DNA from: Cryptomeria japonica
Lineage: Eukaryota > Streptophyta > Pinopsida > Cupressales > Cupressaceae
Length of the DNA: 64,000 bases
NCBI RefSeq assembly: GCF_030272615.1
Contig: NC_081409.1
Coordinates: 615,828,755-615,892,754 of the forward strand
Direction: 5' to 3'
The notes under the pieces were generated by a model. That model was given only the letters and a program-made list of their open reading frames with translations, was not told the DNA's origin and did not search any database. A program made the position numbers and the translations under genes. Position 1 is the first letter of the stretch; each line of letters opens with the position of its first letter. This document shows, in pieces, positions 13,390 through 25,450 of this stretch.

Positions 13390-15921
13390 GAGACTAGAAG
13401 TGGTTGTGAGAGAACGGGTGCGACAAGTATCTGAAATGGCATGACTCAAAAGACTAGAACCCACAGTATGAGAACGGGTGCAACGAGTATCTGAAGGATC
13501 ACTGGCCATAGAACCTATCGCCTCAACAATAAAGAGAGCCCACTTGGGCATCTAAGGTGGAGCAGGTGGAGGTGGGGATGGTGGATCATCAACACCATAA
13601 TTAGAATCATCCTCAAAATAATCCTGAAGAGATGCAGTGGAAGGAGTAGGCAGAGGGGTAGACACTGGAGTCGGGGTATCCACCGTGGGAAGGTGCTCAT
13701 CAAACTAAACATCCCGTCAAAACAAGACCTCTTTGGAATCAGGATCAAACAACTTGTATGCCTTAACATCCTCATAGTAGCCAACAAAAATGAGGGGTCG
13801 GCTCTTCCACTCCATGGCTTTCCTCTGATCATTAGGAATAAAAGCCCATGCCTCACTGCCAAATACTCGAAAAAAGGAAACATCAAGCTTGTCATGAGGC
13901 CAAGCCTCCTCAGGAGTCATATGTCGAATAGCCTTGTGAGGCATTTGATTCTAAATATAGCTGGCACAATTGATTGCCTCAGCCCAAAAAGATGAATCCA
14001 TGGACCTGGACTGAATCATACAATTCACCGTCTCCCGTAAAGTTATATTCTTGCACTCAACGACACCATTTTGCTGAGGGGTGTAGGGAATAATAAACTG
14101 ATGCTGTAAACCATGCTCAGTGCAAAAATCTTTGAAAGTCTGATTCACATACTCCCCCCATTATCTGTGTGTATTTGCCAAATAGAACAACCATAATGCT
14201 TCTCTACAAATGTCGTGAAGATTCGAAATGAATCAAAGACATCAAACTTGTACTTAAGAAAGTATACCCATGTGCGTCTGGAGAAATCATCAATAAAAGT
14301 GAGTACATACTTGGCCCTAGAAAAAGAAGGAGTGGGAAATGACATGAGATCACTATGAATTAACTCCAAGGGTGACAAAGCACGAGAGGCTCTTCCCTTC
14401 GGAAAGGGATCTCTGTGATGCTTGCCAAGCACACAACCATGACAAACACCATCAGTGCAAGAAATTTTTGGGAGCCCAAGAACAAGTGCATGTGTACTCA
14501 TCTGCTGAAGATATCTGTAATTGACATGGCCCAAGCGCCCATACTAAAGCTTACTCACTGAATCTACATTTTCTATAAGAGACAAACCAAAACCAACAAA
14601 GGGCTCAAATCCATCAAATCTATACAATCGAGATGCAGTATCCACACTCCCAGTGGCCACAACCAAATTAGAGTCATGGAGGCCCCGAATAACCACATCA
14701 TGTGGTGAGAACTCAACTGTCTTACCAGAGATAGAATGACAAATCTGATAAATGGACAGGAGGTTCATCGAGATGTCAGGGACAACTAGAACATCTTGCA
14801 TATTACCCCCATCCAAAGAGACAGCACCTGAACCCAAGACTGAAAGTTGAACTGAGTCACCCACTGCAATCTGTGAAGTACCACAAGAGGTAGAGAAGTA
14901 ACCAACTGTTGAGTGTGAGTCATATGGTGAGAAGCACCAGAATCAAGTATCCATGTGGACCCATAGGTTGAAGCTTGAGCAGTGAGAGCATGACCTTTCC
15001 CCATGGAAGGAGAAGACGCCTGAGGTGAGGAGATGTGATGCTGCTGCATGGATTCCTCTAAAGCCTCTAAGCATTTCCAACACTTGGAAACTGGATGTCC
15101 TTCCTTGCCACAAAACTGCAAGTGTCTCCTAATTTCTTCTTAGTCTTAGAGGAAGACTCACTAGACTGTGAATATTTCCCATGTTTGGGAGGAAATGGTG
15201 GTTTAGAGTCAGACTTAGGAGAAAGCTTGGAGGGATGCTCACTACTTGCAGAAGGATTCTTTGGCTTCAGTTTCTGCTTTTGTTTCTCCTTAGAGGACTG
15301 AGCAACCAATGCTTTGTGTTTGGATCCTGAGAGCATATCTAGCTAAGAAAGATGAGACTGCTCATGAGACAGACGCTCACAAAAAACATCAAAGGTAGGC
15401 ATGGTGAAACGAGCACCCAAGCCATCCATGGTGGAGTAGAAAGCAGAGGCAAAAAATTGAAAATGACCTCGAAGCTTTGAAAGAATGAAGTGAATGCACT
15501 CTGTGTCTGTCTTGGTCTTGCCACATCCCTGAAGAACAAATCTGGTAGTCTTGAACTTGTTCAAAAAATCCTCAATGGTGGGAAAGGAATCAAGGGACAA
15601 AGAAACCAAATCATCCTCAATCTGTAATGCCTGAATCTCATTCACCCTCTCGAAGAGAGACTCAAACTTCAACCACATAGCCCGAGGAGTGAGCAACTTA
15701 TCAAGGTGAAACAGAAGACTGTCAAAGACATGCAAAGAGGGCAAACCCATGGCCTCATCCATCTTATATATGTGTTGAAGAAGTTCATAAGGATGTTGCA
15801 AGAGAGACTGAACCTCATCCAAATAAGACCACAACCCTCATTCCCAGAGAAGCCTTGTGATGCGGGGCTTCTAGGTGTGATAGTTGTGTGAAGTCAATAA
15901 CTCAACTGAAGGATCTGCCAT
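13390..15921 (-). pseudogene. copia gag-protease-integrase remnant
   Basis: The likely start is the ATG at 15921 (MADPSVELL). Gag continues through 15343-15834 (DEVQSLLQHPYELLQHIYK..) after an in-frame stop. A CCHC knuckle (CGKEGHPVSKC) is near 15090, one frame away from the preceding Lys/Ser-rich segment. Protease near 14960 is intact at WILDSGASHHMT. The pre-integrase zinc region near 14530 (MGHVNYRYLQ, CHGCVLGKHH) is followed by integrase with its acidic residues in HSDLM, TDNGG and VVECKN. The last recognisable segment (FGSEAWAFIP, RPLIFVGYYEDVKAYKLFDP) ends near 13717, and a Pro-rich linker runs to about 13500. There is no RT. At least two frameshifts and several stops are present. Confidence 0.85.
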
Positions 15922-17057
15922 GAAAAAAAAACTCTGCACCTGCACCTGCTTGTTGGTTTTTTTTATTATGTGATCTTTCAGAATAGAAAGAAGATGCGGA
16001 AGGGTTTGTTTGTTTTGAGAGTTTTGGTGTTCTTAATTTCTGATATAAATGACAAAAAGCGAGAAAAAAAAACCCCCCATAATAGATAAACCCAAACCCT
16101 AGTACAAACTGATGAGAAGGAAGTAGTGCATAAGCAAAAAAACTTCAAACTGAAATCTCATGTACCTGATAAAAATTATGAGAAATAAGATCACATATCT
16201 GAACAGAGCATGCTGAGAGATTTCGAACACCTATTCATTTTCAAAAAATGGAGTTCGTTTGCCCAAGCTACGGCCCTGGAAGTGCAGAAAAGAGGCCCGA
16301 CTTTGACTGGAAAAAAATAAAGTCAAACATCAGATTCAGAAAAAAATCCAACACCACAAGGTCCAGCTCGGAACCAGCTTTCTGACACCTATTCATTTTC
16401 CAAAAAATGACTCCGGATGCTCAAGATATGGCCAAAAAATGAACCCCCCCTCATAAAGGTAAGAGGGTGGTGGTCTGGTGGAGGAGCGAGGTGGAGGTGG
16501 CGTACGAGCGGCACTTCGGTGGTGCTCTGAGGAGGAGCGGTGGAGTGGTAGGCGACAGAGGAGGTGGTGGCAATGGCGGCAGCCCTAGCTGGGTGAGGCA
16601 GCGGCACTGGCTGGGCCGGCAGGTGGCCGGAGGGCTGGACTGTCAGGTCTGGAACCCTACAAAAAATGATTCCCAAATTTTTCAAAAAAAACCCTTTTTT
16701 TTCCTTTTTTGCCTTTTGAGTTTTTTCTTGATGATTTTTAAAAAAAATTAAAAAATTGGCCTGCATGCCATAAAAAGGCAAAAAATCATCTTTTGAATTT
16801 TTTCTCGATTTGCGTGCCAAGGTCGTACGACCTGGTTTTGGGGAAAAAATTGCCCCTATATGCTTAGGAGTAAAAACTAGGCAAGTTTTTAATGACTATA
16901 GGAGTTTTTGGGCCTTTTGAGCATGATGGTGGTCCGTTTAGGCCCAAAGTGCTAAAAAAAAGGCCTATCCCTAAGTACAAAAAAGAACTTCTTGAAACCC
17001 TAGATTTGCTTCCAATGCAAAATTCTCAAAACAAGAACATATAGTTGCAGAATTGAA
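15922..17057 (-). other. untranslated leader of the minus-strand copia element
   Basis: 1.1 kb between the primer binding site and gag. It holds an imperfect direct repeat (GACACCTATTCATTTTC at about 16227 and 16384, each followed by a similar 35 bases) and a GC-rich stretch (16450-16650) that stands out from the AT-rich surroundings. Reading frames on both strands of that stretch are composition artefacts. Confidence 0.6.
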
Positions 17058-17069
17058 GCTCTGATACCA
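17058..17069 (-). promoter_or_regulatory. primer binding site, initiator tRNA-Met
   Basis: The minus strand reads TGGTATCAGAGC, directly adjoining the LTR end (..CTCTCACA). Confidence 0.88.
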
Positions 17070-17438
17070 TGTGAGAGTTGAGAAATACAACCCCACAGGA
17101 GCCTAAAGATCTTCTGCAAGCTGAATAATTTGTTACAAGGAGAAGCAAGGAAGCAAATAATCTGAAAGACAAAAAACATAGGAAAAATGCTCAAAAGATG
17201 AGAGCTCAATATTCACCAAAATGTGTAATGTCATAATGATACAAAGAAAAGAAAATTAACCTCAAATAGGTCAAGAAACCCTAAAAGGGAAAACTCTAGG
17301 CTTGCACATAATAATTAATAAAAGAATTAATTATTATGCACCTAATGTTAGCTTAAGTGTAAAAAGAGATAATAGGGAACTTAAAGAATTAAACAAATAT
17401 TGTTTAATTAATCAAGTAAAGACCCAATTACTCTAACA
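17070..17438 (-). repeat. 5' LTR of the minus-strand copia element
   Basis: The plus strand begins TGTGAGAGT and ends ACTCTAACA, near-perfect inverted termini. The segment adjoins the primer binding site. The right boundary is inferred from the inverted termini, because no second LTR is available for comparison. Confidence 0.7.
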
Positions 17439-19498
17439 GTGGTTACTTACGATTGTTTCACAACTTTCTTATGCACTTTAAGACATTCTTTTCTACATTT
17501 TGATTTAATGTAAGGATAAAAAAGATTTATATGAATGATATGAATTTTAGCCTTACACTCCTTGTGATCTACAATTAAATAAATGTGCAAACATTTAACC
17601 ACACCAATTCCTATTTTACCAATAAAAATAAACTTCTAAGAGATATAAATTGCTATGTGTATCTATCTATAATTAGATAATTCTTAAACAAACGAACACA
17701 ATAACCCATGAACTGAATGTATGCATTGATACTCGGATTATAGTACTACGAAATTATTCAAGAATTATTCAAAGAAATAATAAAATGATAATGGTTATAT
17801 ACTTAACATTGATTACCAAACTATCAATTATTTTTTTATAAGTTTCAAACAAGAGTTAGAGTTATACTATTGATTAACAAATGTTCTTATCTATTTATAT
17901 GCAAAAGAATATTACAATATTGATAAGAAGACTCTACTCTGAAAATAATTTCAACTATTGATTGATAATGTCTAAACTACATAGATGATTATTCATTGTT
18001 AAAATAGAACTTTCTAAAATGATAATTAATCTATACTTTGCAAATATTTTTTTTACTATTATTATCAAATTTTTTATTAACAAGATTATAAGTAAAGATA
18101 CTTTAATATTTACTACTAATTGATAACTAAGAAATTGACAAACCATTACTTTTCAAAACCAACTTTAAAATTGATCAAATAATACTAATTAATTAAAATA
18201 ACAACTAAGAATATTTAAATGAATAACAATTTAATAATAAAGGTATCCTTTGATAGTTATAGCTTAATAAGTAGATAGATAATACATGTATAAAGTAAGA
18301 ACAATTCATAAACAAGCATACTAAATTATTTAAGAAAGATAATAGATAATATCGACAAGTGAAAACATTCAAATATTGTGAGCATCCTTACTGCATGTGT
18401 CTATATGGAAACTTTGAAATAGGTTAAGGACATGCAATCAAGGAAAAAGTGTATAGTTTTGCATACTTACATGCAAAACTAAGAATCATGGATAAAAAAA
18501 TTGATGGATTTGAAAGAATATAGTTATTCATGTATCAAAAGCAATTGAAATAAAAACCTATTAAGTAATAGGTTAAATATATACATGTTAAAAATAAGAA
18601 TCATGGATTGAAAAAAAAAAGAGTTTTGAAAGAGAATTATTATTCATGTTATCATTAGTACCATTTCTATTCTAAAATATCTTATGAACTCTTAAAGTAA
18701 TATGTTAAAAGAAGATGATATTGATAATTTAAAGAGCAATGAAATATCTCATAGTCACAAATGATAATACCAATATCATTGTCACATAGACTTATCAATA
18801 AATGTCATTTGATCATTTTCTCAACTATGGGTCCTTTAGTTGTGAGAGTTTCTTCCTTCTCTATGTTAGGATATGGGATATTGTACATCTTACATAATGT
18901 TATAATATTTAACTTATTATTATTTGTGGTGCATTTATCGACCTAGGGATATGTGCATCACATGGAGTTAAATTTGTTGGGGCCTATTTATGTATTGTAT
19001 GTAACATTTTAATAAATATTTAATTGGGACCTCACATGAGATTAATGTTTAATATTAAAAAAATAAGTACCAATATTATATGAGGGGTAGATGGTTTTGT
19101 ATTCCCATTGTTACATTGTTTTATGTAATACCACTTGATGGTTTTGTGTGAAATTGATTTTATAAAAGAAAGCATATAGGGGCAATTATCTAAGGTTGGA
19201 TAGTTGGCCATATTGGCTAAGGGGTCGAGAGAATCTCTTATTGCATTTAAGGGTTTGAATCATGACATGGGGTATGTGGTTACATGCTTGTTCACATGGA
19301 GTGCTTGTGTTTCATAAGTGTTCATGGAGAACTTTGAAGATGTATTGTAATAATTTTATTACTGAATAATACACGAGTGATGGAACCTTTTGGAGGTTGA
19401 TTTTTTTCCCTCTTGAAGGTTTTCCAAGAGTATATTTTGTGCCATCTTTGATGGAATTTTATCTATTCCTTTGCATATGGATTCTAAATACTTATTTG
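17439..19498. other. AT-rich spacer, no gene recognised
   Basis: Very AT-rich. The short frames (17955-18146 minus, 18761-18946 plus) have no recognisable domain. Confidence 0.6.
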
Positions 19499-20234
19499 TG
19501 TAATGCCCGCCAAAATACCCTAGAGAAATAATCTAAAATCTACTAATTAAATGGAGATTTTTTTTAAAAAAATACATTCATTACATTATTCCAGCATTAA
19601 CATATATCAACACAATATTATCCAATTGAAATAACACATAAAAGTACATGCATGAAATCATAAATCAACATTACACAATTGGAGTAATTCTATCAATGTT
19701 CATTCTTTAATTATAATCTTGCAACAATATCCTTCCCTAGGGTATCTTAACATCACTACTTGACATCATCTCATTACAACATTTATTTAACTAGAAGGTC
19801 ATATTTATCATCCTCTAACCAATTACTTTTATACATCTAATCATTAGTATCATTTATGCATAGTTCAAAAACATAGTATACTTTATTAGAACATTATACA
19901 AATCATTTAACCTTTAATGTCAATGATCACCTAGTTACTCAAGTAAAGATCAATGCTATCCAATCCTTTTTTTTTACTATCATTCATTCTACAGCATAAC
20001 ATAATACTATCCATCTCATAAATGCATTGTAACTCAAATACATATAAACTATTCCATTCACATGGATTCTTTAAACTCAAAGCAAACATCTTTTACATCA
20101 TGAAGTAGTCATAGATCTATACCTAATTCTAACATCAAGTCCTATTACAACTTCTTCTTCAAATACATGATAATACCATATACAAGGATACACCATTTCT
20201 TTTACATATACATTTCATTATGATATAATGTCTT
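19499..20234 (+). repeat. possible LTR terminus (TGTAATGCCC) and flanking sequence
   Basis: TGTAATGCCC at 19499 is the exact inverse of GGGCATTACA at 39792-39801. About 55 bases inward both have a T-run or A-run followed by ATTACA-rich sequence. These look like ends of one Ty3/gypsy LTR family in opposite orientation. The extent and any partner LTR are unknown. Confidence 0.3.
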
Positions 20235-21250
20235 TGTAGTGTCGTAAATTGTACACCCTTGCTAGGGTGGTACAATTTCACGCTTAGGTTAGCACCCGCC
20301 TAGTGTGTTTGCATCTTGCATTTCTAATTTCCCTTTAAGCATTTAATTAATAAATTTAATTAAATCTAAGGTCCTATTTCATCACTTCATACATCATAAA
20401 ATTGGGCCCTTTACCCTAAGTGTGCCCCTTTTTATTTTATTCCTCCACTAAATCATTTAATCATAAACCCTAATTATGTCCTATTTCGACCTTTAACGCC
20501 CGATTTTGCATATTAAAACACCTTGAAATCAGCTTTAACTTTGGGATTCACTCTAATATCATCATATCTAACCGCCCTAAAAATTTGGTGAAAAGTTGGT
20601 CGGACCATGGTGGGAGTGCACATGGTCCTCGACTTTTTCCCCAAAATTTCGGGAGCACAATTATATGATATTATAATTCTTAACCCCAAAAATATTGGTG
20701 GTAAATTCAATTCCTAGGTTGGCCTAAAGACAAAATTATGTCAAAATTAAGATCTAGTGTTTCATGCATAAGAGTTCTCTTTCTTTGTTTGAAGGGATCG
20801 AATCTAAGAATCAAAGAGCAGGTTTTTGGAGCACAAGGAGCCTTCTATGTAGTGAAAGAGAAGCCTATGTGGAGTCTTCAACAACATTCAACAACATTAA
20901 ACAATATTTCATCAAGCATTCATCATCAATTAGGATCCTTGAAGACATTGAAGAGTGATAGGAGATCTAGTGGCAATATCTCTCCCTTGGGGATTGGTAT
21001 GATTTCATGTTATTTTCATGTCTTTGTATGAGATTCGTTACACCAATTTGCACATTTACATTAATTATTTAGATCATTTAGCATATTTGGTTTGAAGAAT
21101 TGTCATTTACATTCACATTTACATTTAGTGTTTACTCTCATGTGTAGGGTAGCTCTAGTTTCTTTCATTTTAGGATCTTGCATACACACAAGGTTCTATC
21201 ACACACATTTTCAGTACATTATTGGCTATTTGTGGAGGTGGAAATCACAA
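20235..21250 (+). repeat. LTR-like unit with subterminal hairpin
   Basis: It starts TGTAGTGTCGTAAATTGTAC. A complementary GTACAATTT follows about 17 bases later, giving a subterminal stem-loop. The same start and hairpin occur at 49025. The right end is approximate, and I see no clear TATA box or primer binding site. It is probably the LTR of a Ty3/gypsy family or a non-autonomous derivative. Confidence 0.4.
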
Positions 21251-22939
21251 ACACGGGGGTTTGACTGAGGCAAAACCCTATATAGCCACCCAAACCTTCC
21301 CTTTTCGGTTGCAAGTGCAAAAATAGGCATCCGGAAGCAGTTTCAGATCAAGAAAAGGCACAGGAAGCACCCATAATCATCAGATCTTCTCTAATCTACC
21401 TAGGACAGGGGCATGGCACCCTAGTCCTACCCAAGATAGGGGCATGGCACCCTGGTGCCTCCATTTTGTAGTGAAATTGGACAGGTTGCAGCCTCAGGTC
21501 ATCAGATTTGCAGTCTTTCGGTTACAACTTTCTATCAGATTCTCAGGGACAATAGCGTGGCACCCTAGTCTTGGTCAGTTTGGCTTTGTTTGCAGCATCA
21601 GGTACACATCCAAAATCCTCCCCCTTTCATGCTTTCAGTATCTCAGTTTCAGATTTGAAAGTTTGTGTAATTTCAAGTTCATTTATGCTTCATTCTTTAT
21701 CTCCTAGCCTAATTGATCATTCAAACCCTAGTTTTTTCTCATCATTTGCAACAAGAGGAATAGAAACCCTAAGTGATCTATCTCCCTAGGCTCTTTCATA
21801 TTCCCAATGTATTGGCTAAAGTGGGATTAGGTCATAGTCATCCGGTCTCGCTTTTCTCGCCTCCACAGTCTTCTTTTCATGAACATAGAAAAATAAGCTC
21901 CAAAGAGCAATCTCACAAAGAATCCATTCCAAGCATGCAACACCAAGGAGAGTATCCCAATGGAAGAAGTCAATCAACACCCGACCATGTCGAACCAATC
22001 AAAGAACCACCCATGCTAGGAGATGAAAAAGGTTCCAACGCACACTCATGAACTTAGTTGACACCTATCAACCAACGGATACATCAACTCAATAAGACTC
22101 CAACAAGAGATCACAACACAAAGCTGCAGCACAAGGCTGAAATCATCAAGAGACCCTCCAGAGGCATAATCAATAAAGTAAAGCATATGGACAATGGACA
22201 CATGTAGGGAAAGAGTGTCATCACATGCTATCCTCACAATAGAAGGGCCCAAGCCTCACCCTGATAGACATGTAGAACCATCTCAACCTTGGAGCCATTC
22301 AAGGGAGATTGGTTTATCACTACGACGGTCTTCCCAAGCTCATCCCAAGCGTGCATGCTTCTAGGGCTATGAGGAGGGGCACTCAATCAATTATTATCTT
22401 ATTTAGTGAATTACTAATACCCAAAACCCTCTAATCAATTGTTTAATTTATCACTTGCAATTACAAAAAACTCTTCATGTGGTTCCAATAAGTCTAGACC
22501 CTCTCCTAGAGGCCTAATTTTCAAGACCCTGGTCCACACATGCAAGAGACCACTCTCCCTACCATGGACCATTATCATAGGGTGAAAATACATATCAAAT
22601 GAATATATAACATCATCATGAAGGCCCAAAGAGGATATAATAAAAATCTCAACAAACTGAGCACTAACTAAGCAAAAAGGACTCATGAATCAAACTGAAG
22701 TCATATAATCAATCCCTCAACAACGAGGCATTCTCCCTCTCGTCGAAGCGTCAAATCACATAGGAAACACCTCAACATTAAGGCATGAACCCTCTTATCA
22801 GAGAACATGAAACATCATAAGAGATGAAAATACATCATAATCAACTCTGAAAATGTCAATACATACTGTACAAGCCTCTGGAGTAATCACACAAACCAAA
22901 AATGCACTCAAACAGGCTAAAAATTGACTTTTGGAGACC
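21251..22939. other. possible internal part of an LTR element, no gene recognised
   Basis: CATGGCACCCT(A/G)G(T) recurs three or more times (21413, 21447, 21558). A related phrase (CATGGCACCCTAAACACC) occurs at 49246 after the second copy of the same LTR type. Short frames at 21444-22051 have no domain I recognise. Confidence 0.35.
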
Positions 22940-22959
22940 CTTGGGACAACTTAGAGCCC

Positions 22960-23230
22960 TTGATTCCTAGGATGGCATTCTTGGTATGTACGCCAGCATT
23001 TTTGGTATGTATGCCATTGTTTCCAGTATGTATGCTAGCATTTTTGGTCTCTAGGATGGTGTTTTGGTCTCTAGGCTTGCATCTGCAAATTAGGACTTTA
23101 GCACCCATCACATGTTTGTCAGCGCTTTTGGCATGAACAATGGCATTCTTGGGGAGTAGGGTGGTATTTTTGGTATGTCCCATAGCGCCCCTAGTCCAAA
23201 CTACAACACTTTTGGGTGTTTTCATAGCAT
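22960..23230. repeat. degenerate short tandem repeat
   Basis: A word near GGCATTCTTGGTATGTACG recurs about ten times with spacings of roughly 20-30 bases. In the minus-strand frame it gives HTKNAGVHTKNAI-like repeats. It is decayed and is more likely repeat DNA than a gene. Confidence 0.55.
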
Positions 23231-24960
23231 TTCTGATAAATTTGTAGAAAACAACCCAATACTAAGGCATAAGGCTTAGGAGGGGTCTTCAGAAGACTCA
23301 GGGGTGCAAAATGACTCTCATACTACACACAAGTGGTTTGGGACATCGAAAAAAGAACAAGGAAAACCAAAACATTCACTGCATACTCACTGGTAAAAGT
23401 TGCAGAAGAAATCCTCTCTCCTACTGAGCATAATCTGAGGTATAATGAGCCAAAACCATAAGGAAGAGAGAGATAAATGTAACAACCAACATAAGGAGAC
23501 TCAAGCAAGTTAGGTAGGGACTAAATGCAACCAAGCAAGTGGAAGAAAGTGTTTGGACACTCATAGTGCAGTCACAAAGAATCCACCCTCACACAACAAG
23601 AGAAGGACACCAAAACAAGTCCAAACAAGGGGAGATTACCAAATCATAAAAACAACTTACACAAGTTACATAATAACCTAAAAGGGAACCCCAACATGAA
23701 TGCAGATGCTTCCTAAAGGTCTGTTCTTAGAGATACAAGTCACAATAAGATCACAGAAAGCATAATGAAGACACAGAATCAAATCTGCATATCCCCTATT
23801 CCTATACTTGCATAAACAAATTGAAATCCATCAAGACAAATCATTTCCACAATCAAACCAATCCCCAAGAGAAATTAAACCTCAATTTGTAGACACGAAG
23901 AAGACAATCTTTTTTGGAAATAAAATGCAGAAGAAATAAGCCACCAACCTGCAATTCGCAAAACCAAAAATTGAAGATGAAATCTGAAATTGCCAAGCCT
24001 TCACAAATCCATATCGCAATCCAATCTTCAAACCAAATTCGAAAGCCCTTGCAATGATCTGCTAGATGATTAACCCGTGCACAAACCAGTAAGCCAGAAT
24101 AAATAGAAAAATTAAATTACAGACTATAGTTTTTCCCACCAATAAGAAAGTTCCATAAACCGTATATCATACCTACTATTGCAAAGTTCAAAAAATACAT
24201 AATATAAATATATCTTTCTTACCTACTTAATCAAGCCGACCAATCAAAAACAAGGGTAGGTAAAATAAATCAAAACTCAATTACTTTAGTATAGGAATGA
24301 CAATCAATTATTAAATACAATTTTCACCTCATAATTAGACAGTAGGTGGAAATAATATTATTTACAAATAATATCCCATATTTCAATTAAATAATTCCCC
24401 CACAATAATTTATAATTAATTATCATTATTCATAATAACACCAATAAATAAATAAAATAAAATAAATAGAACTCAAATAAATAATTAAATTAAAATCAAT
24501 AAATAAAAGTTATCTCAACAATAAATCAAACAAATTAAATAATTAAACAATAAATGAAGCTCAATTAAATATCAATAAATTAGATTAATTACTTAATTAG
24601 ATTCTTAATAAAATGAATAATCCAATCATGCAATAAAGCCAATAACCAAACCATGACTTAGCAAAGTAAGAATCCAGAGAGATTTGACCTCATGACCTAT
24701 GAAATATTAATTCATCATTTATCTCCAACCTCCAAACTTAATGAAAATTGTGTACATACACATATTTCATAACCATTTCCTATATTCTCTCCAACACCCC
24801 CTACATCTTGGGAAGGACTTGAGTCCACTTGTCCTCTCATGCCAAAATTTCCTCCAACCATCCCTAGATTCCCTCAGTTAGCAACCCAGTCAAGGTGAGA
24901 TGAGTGACACTTGTCTTCTCCTTCCCCCTTTCTCTCAACCTTCACCTTTGTTCACAGCCA
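23231..24960. other. AT-rich spacer with a low-complexity AATAAATTAAT module
   Basis: No gene seen. 24340-24620 is dominated by AATAAAT/TTAATTAAAT words resembling the U3 part of the LTR at 50309 onward, and GTGACACTTGTC near 24906 also recurs near 52579. Confidence 0.45.
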
Positions 24961-25450
24961 TTCAAATTTGCAGATCTAATCATGACCGTTGATCTGAGCC
25001 ACATCATCTTATCCTCTCAAAGTCTATAAAATCAAGAGCTTCAGTTGAGAGAGTTAATATTCAAGAATCTTCAAGTTAGACTTCAAGAGACTGCAAGTGC
25101 ATTTTGCAAGCAAATCTTATGCATCTGTGAGTTTTTGAAGCAAATAGCAATATAGCAATTATCATATAATAATCATTTAGCATAATCATGTAGTATTTGC
25201 ATATCATAGTGTCAGTTAACTACAAGTTATCAGTCCATTCTTCATATGCCATCTTGGAAGCCAACCGTGCATTGTCTGAGAGCACACCATCTGCAACGAG
25301 GAACAGTGGAGTTAGGACATAATGAGACATAAGCCATGAAGGTAAAATAATGTTTTATTTTAGTATGTATTTCATGTAGTTTCATTGGTGGATTTTGGAT
25401 TTCCTGTATGCATTTCCATTGTATTTTGTGAAACTAACTTATTACAGGTA
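24961..25450 (+). promoter_or_regulatory. LTR-like promoter fragment with TATA box
   Basis: TCTATAAAATC (TATA at 25024-25031) is followed by a leader-like stretch rich in TTCAAGA/CATCTTG words, ending near GAAACTAACTTATTA (25431). That 15-base word recurs at 53056, about 350 bases after the TATA box of the gypsy LTR. This suggests a related LTR remnant in plus orientation. The boundaries are unknown. Confidence 0.35.

Larger units (their letters stand above)
13390..17438 (-). mobile_element. Ty1/copia LTR retrotransposon, minus strand, 3' half missing
   Basis: From right to left it shows a 369-bp 5' LTR (17070-17438), primer binding site (17058-17069), a 1.1-kb leader, gag, protease and integrase. 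Recognisable coding sequence stops at about 13400, before any reverse transcriptase or RNase H, and no 3' LTR is visible to the left. The element was therefore truncated after insertion or during reverse transcription. It is a different family from the copia element at 2372-7108: the LTR sequence and the gag differ. Confidence 0.85.

Noticed and set aside
16389-16820. Minus-strand 143-codon and plus-strand 94-codon Pro/Gly-rich frames
   Set aside because: They lie in the GC-rich part of a copia leader; open on both strands because of composition, no domain.
22917-23225. 102-codon minus-strand frame with HTKNAG repeats
   Set aside because: Follows a decayed tandem repeat and is matched by an open frame on the other strand.
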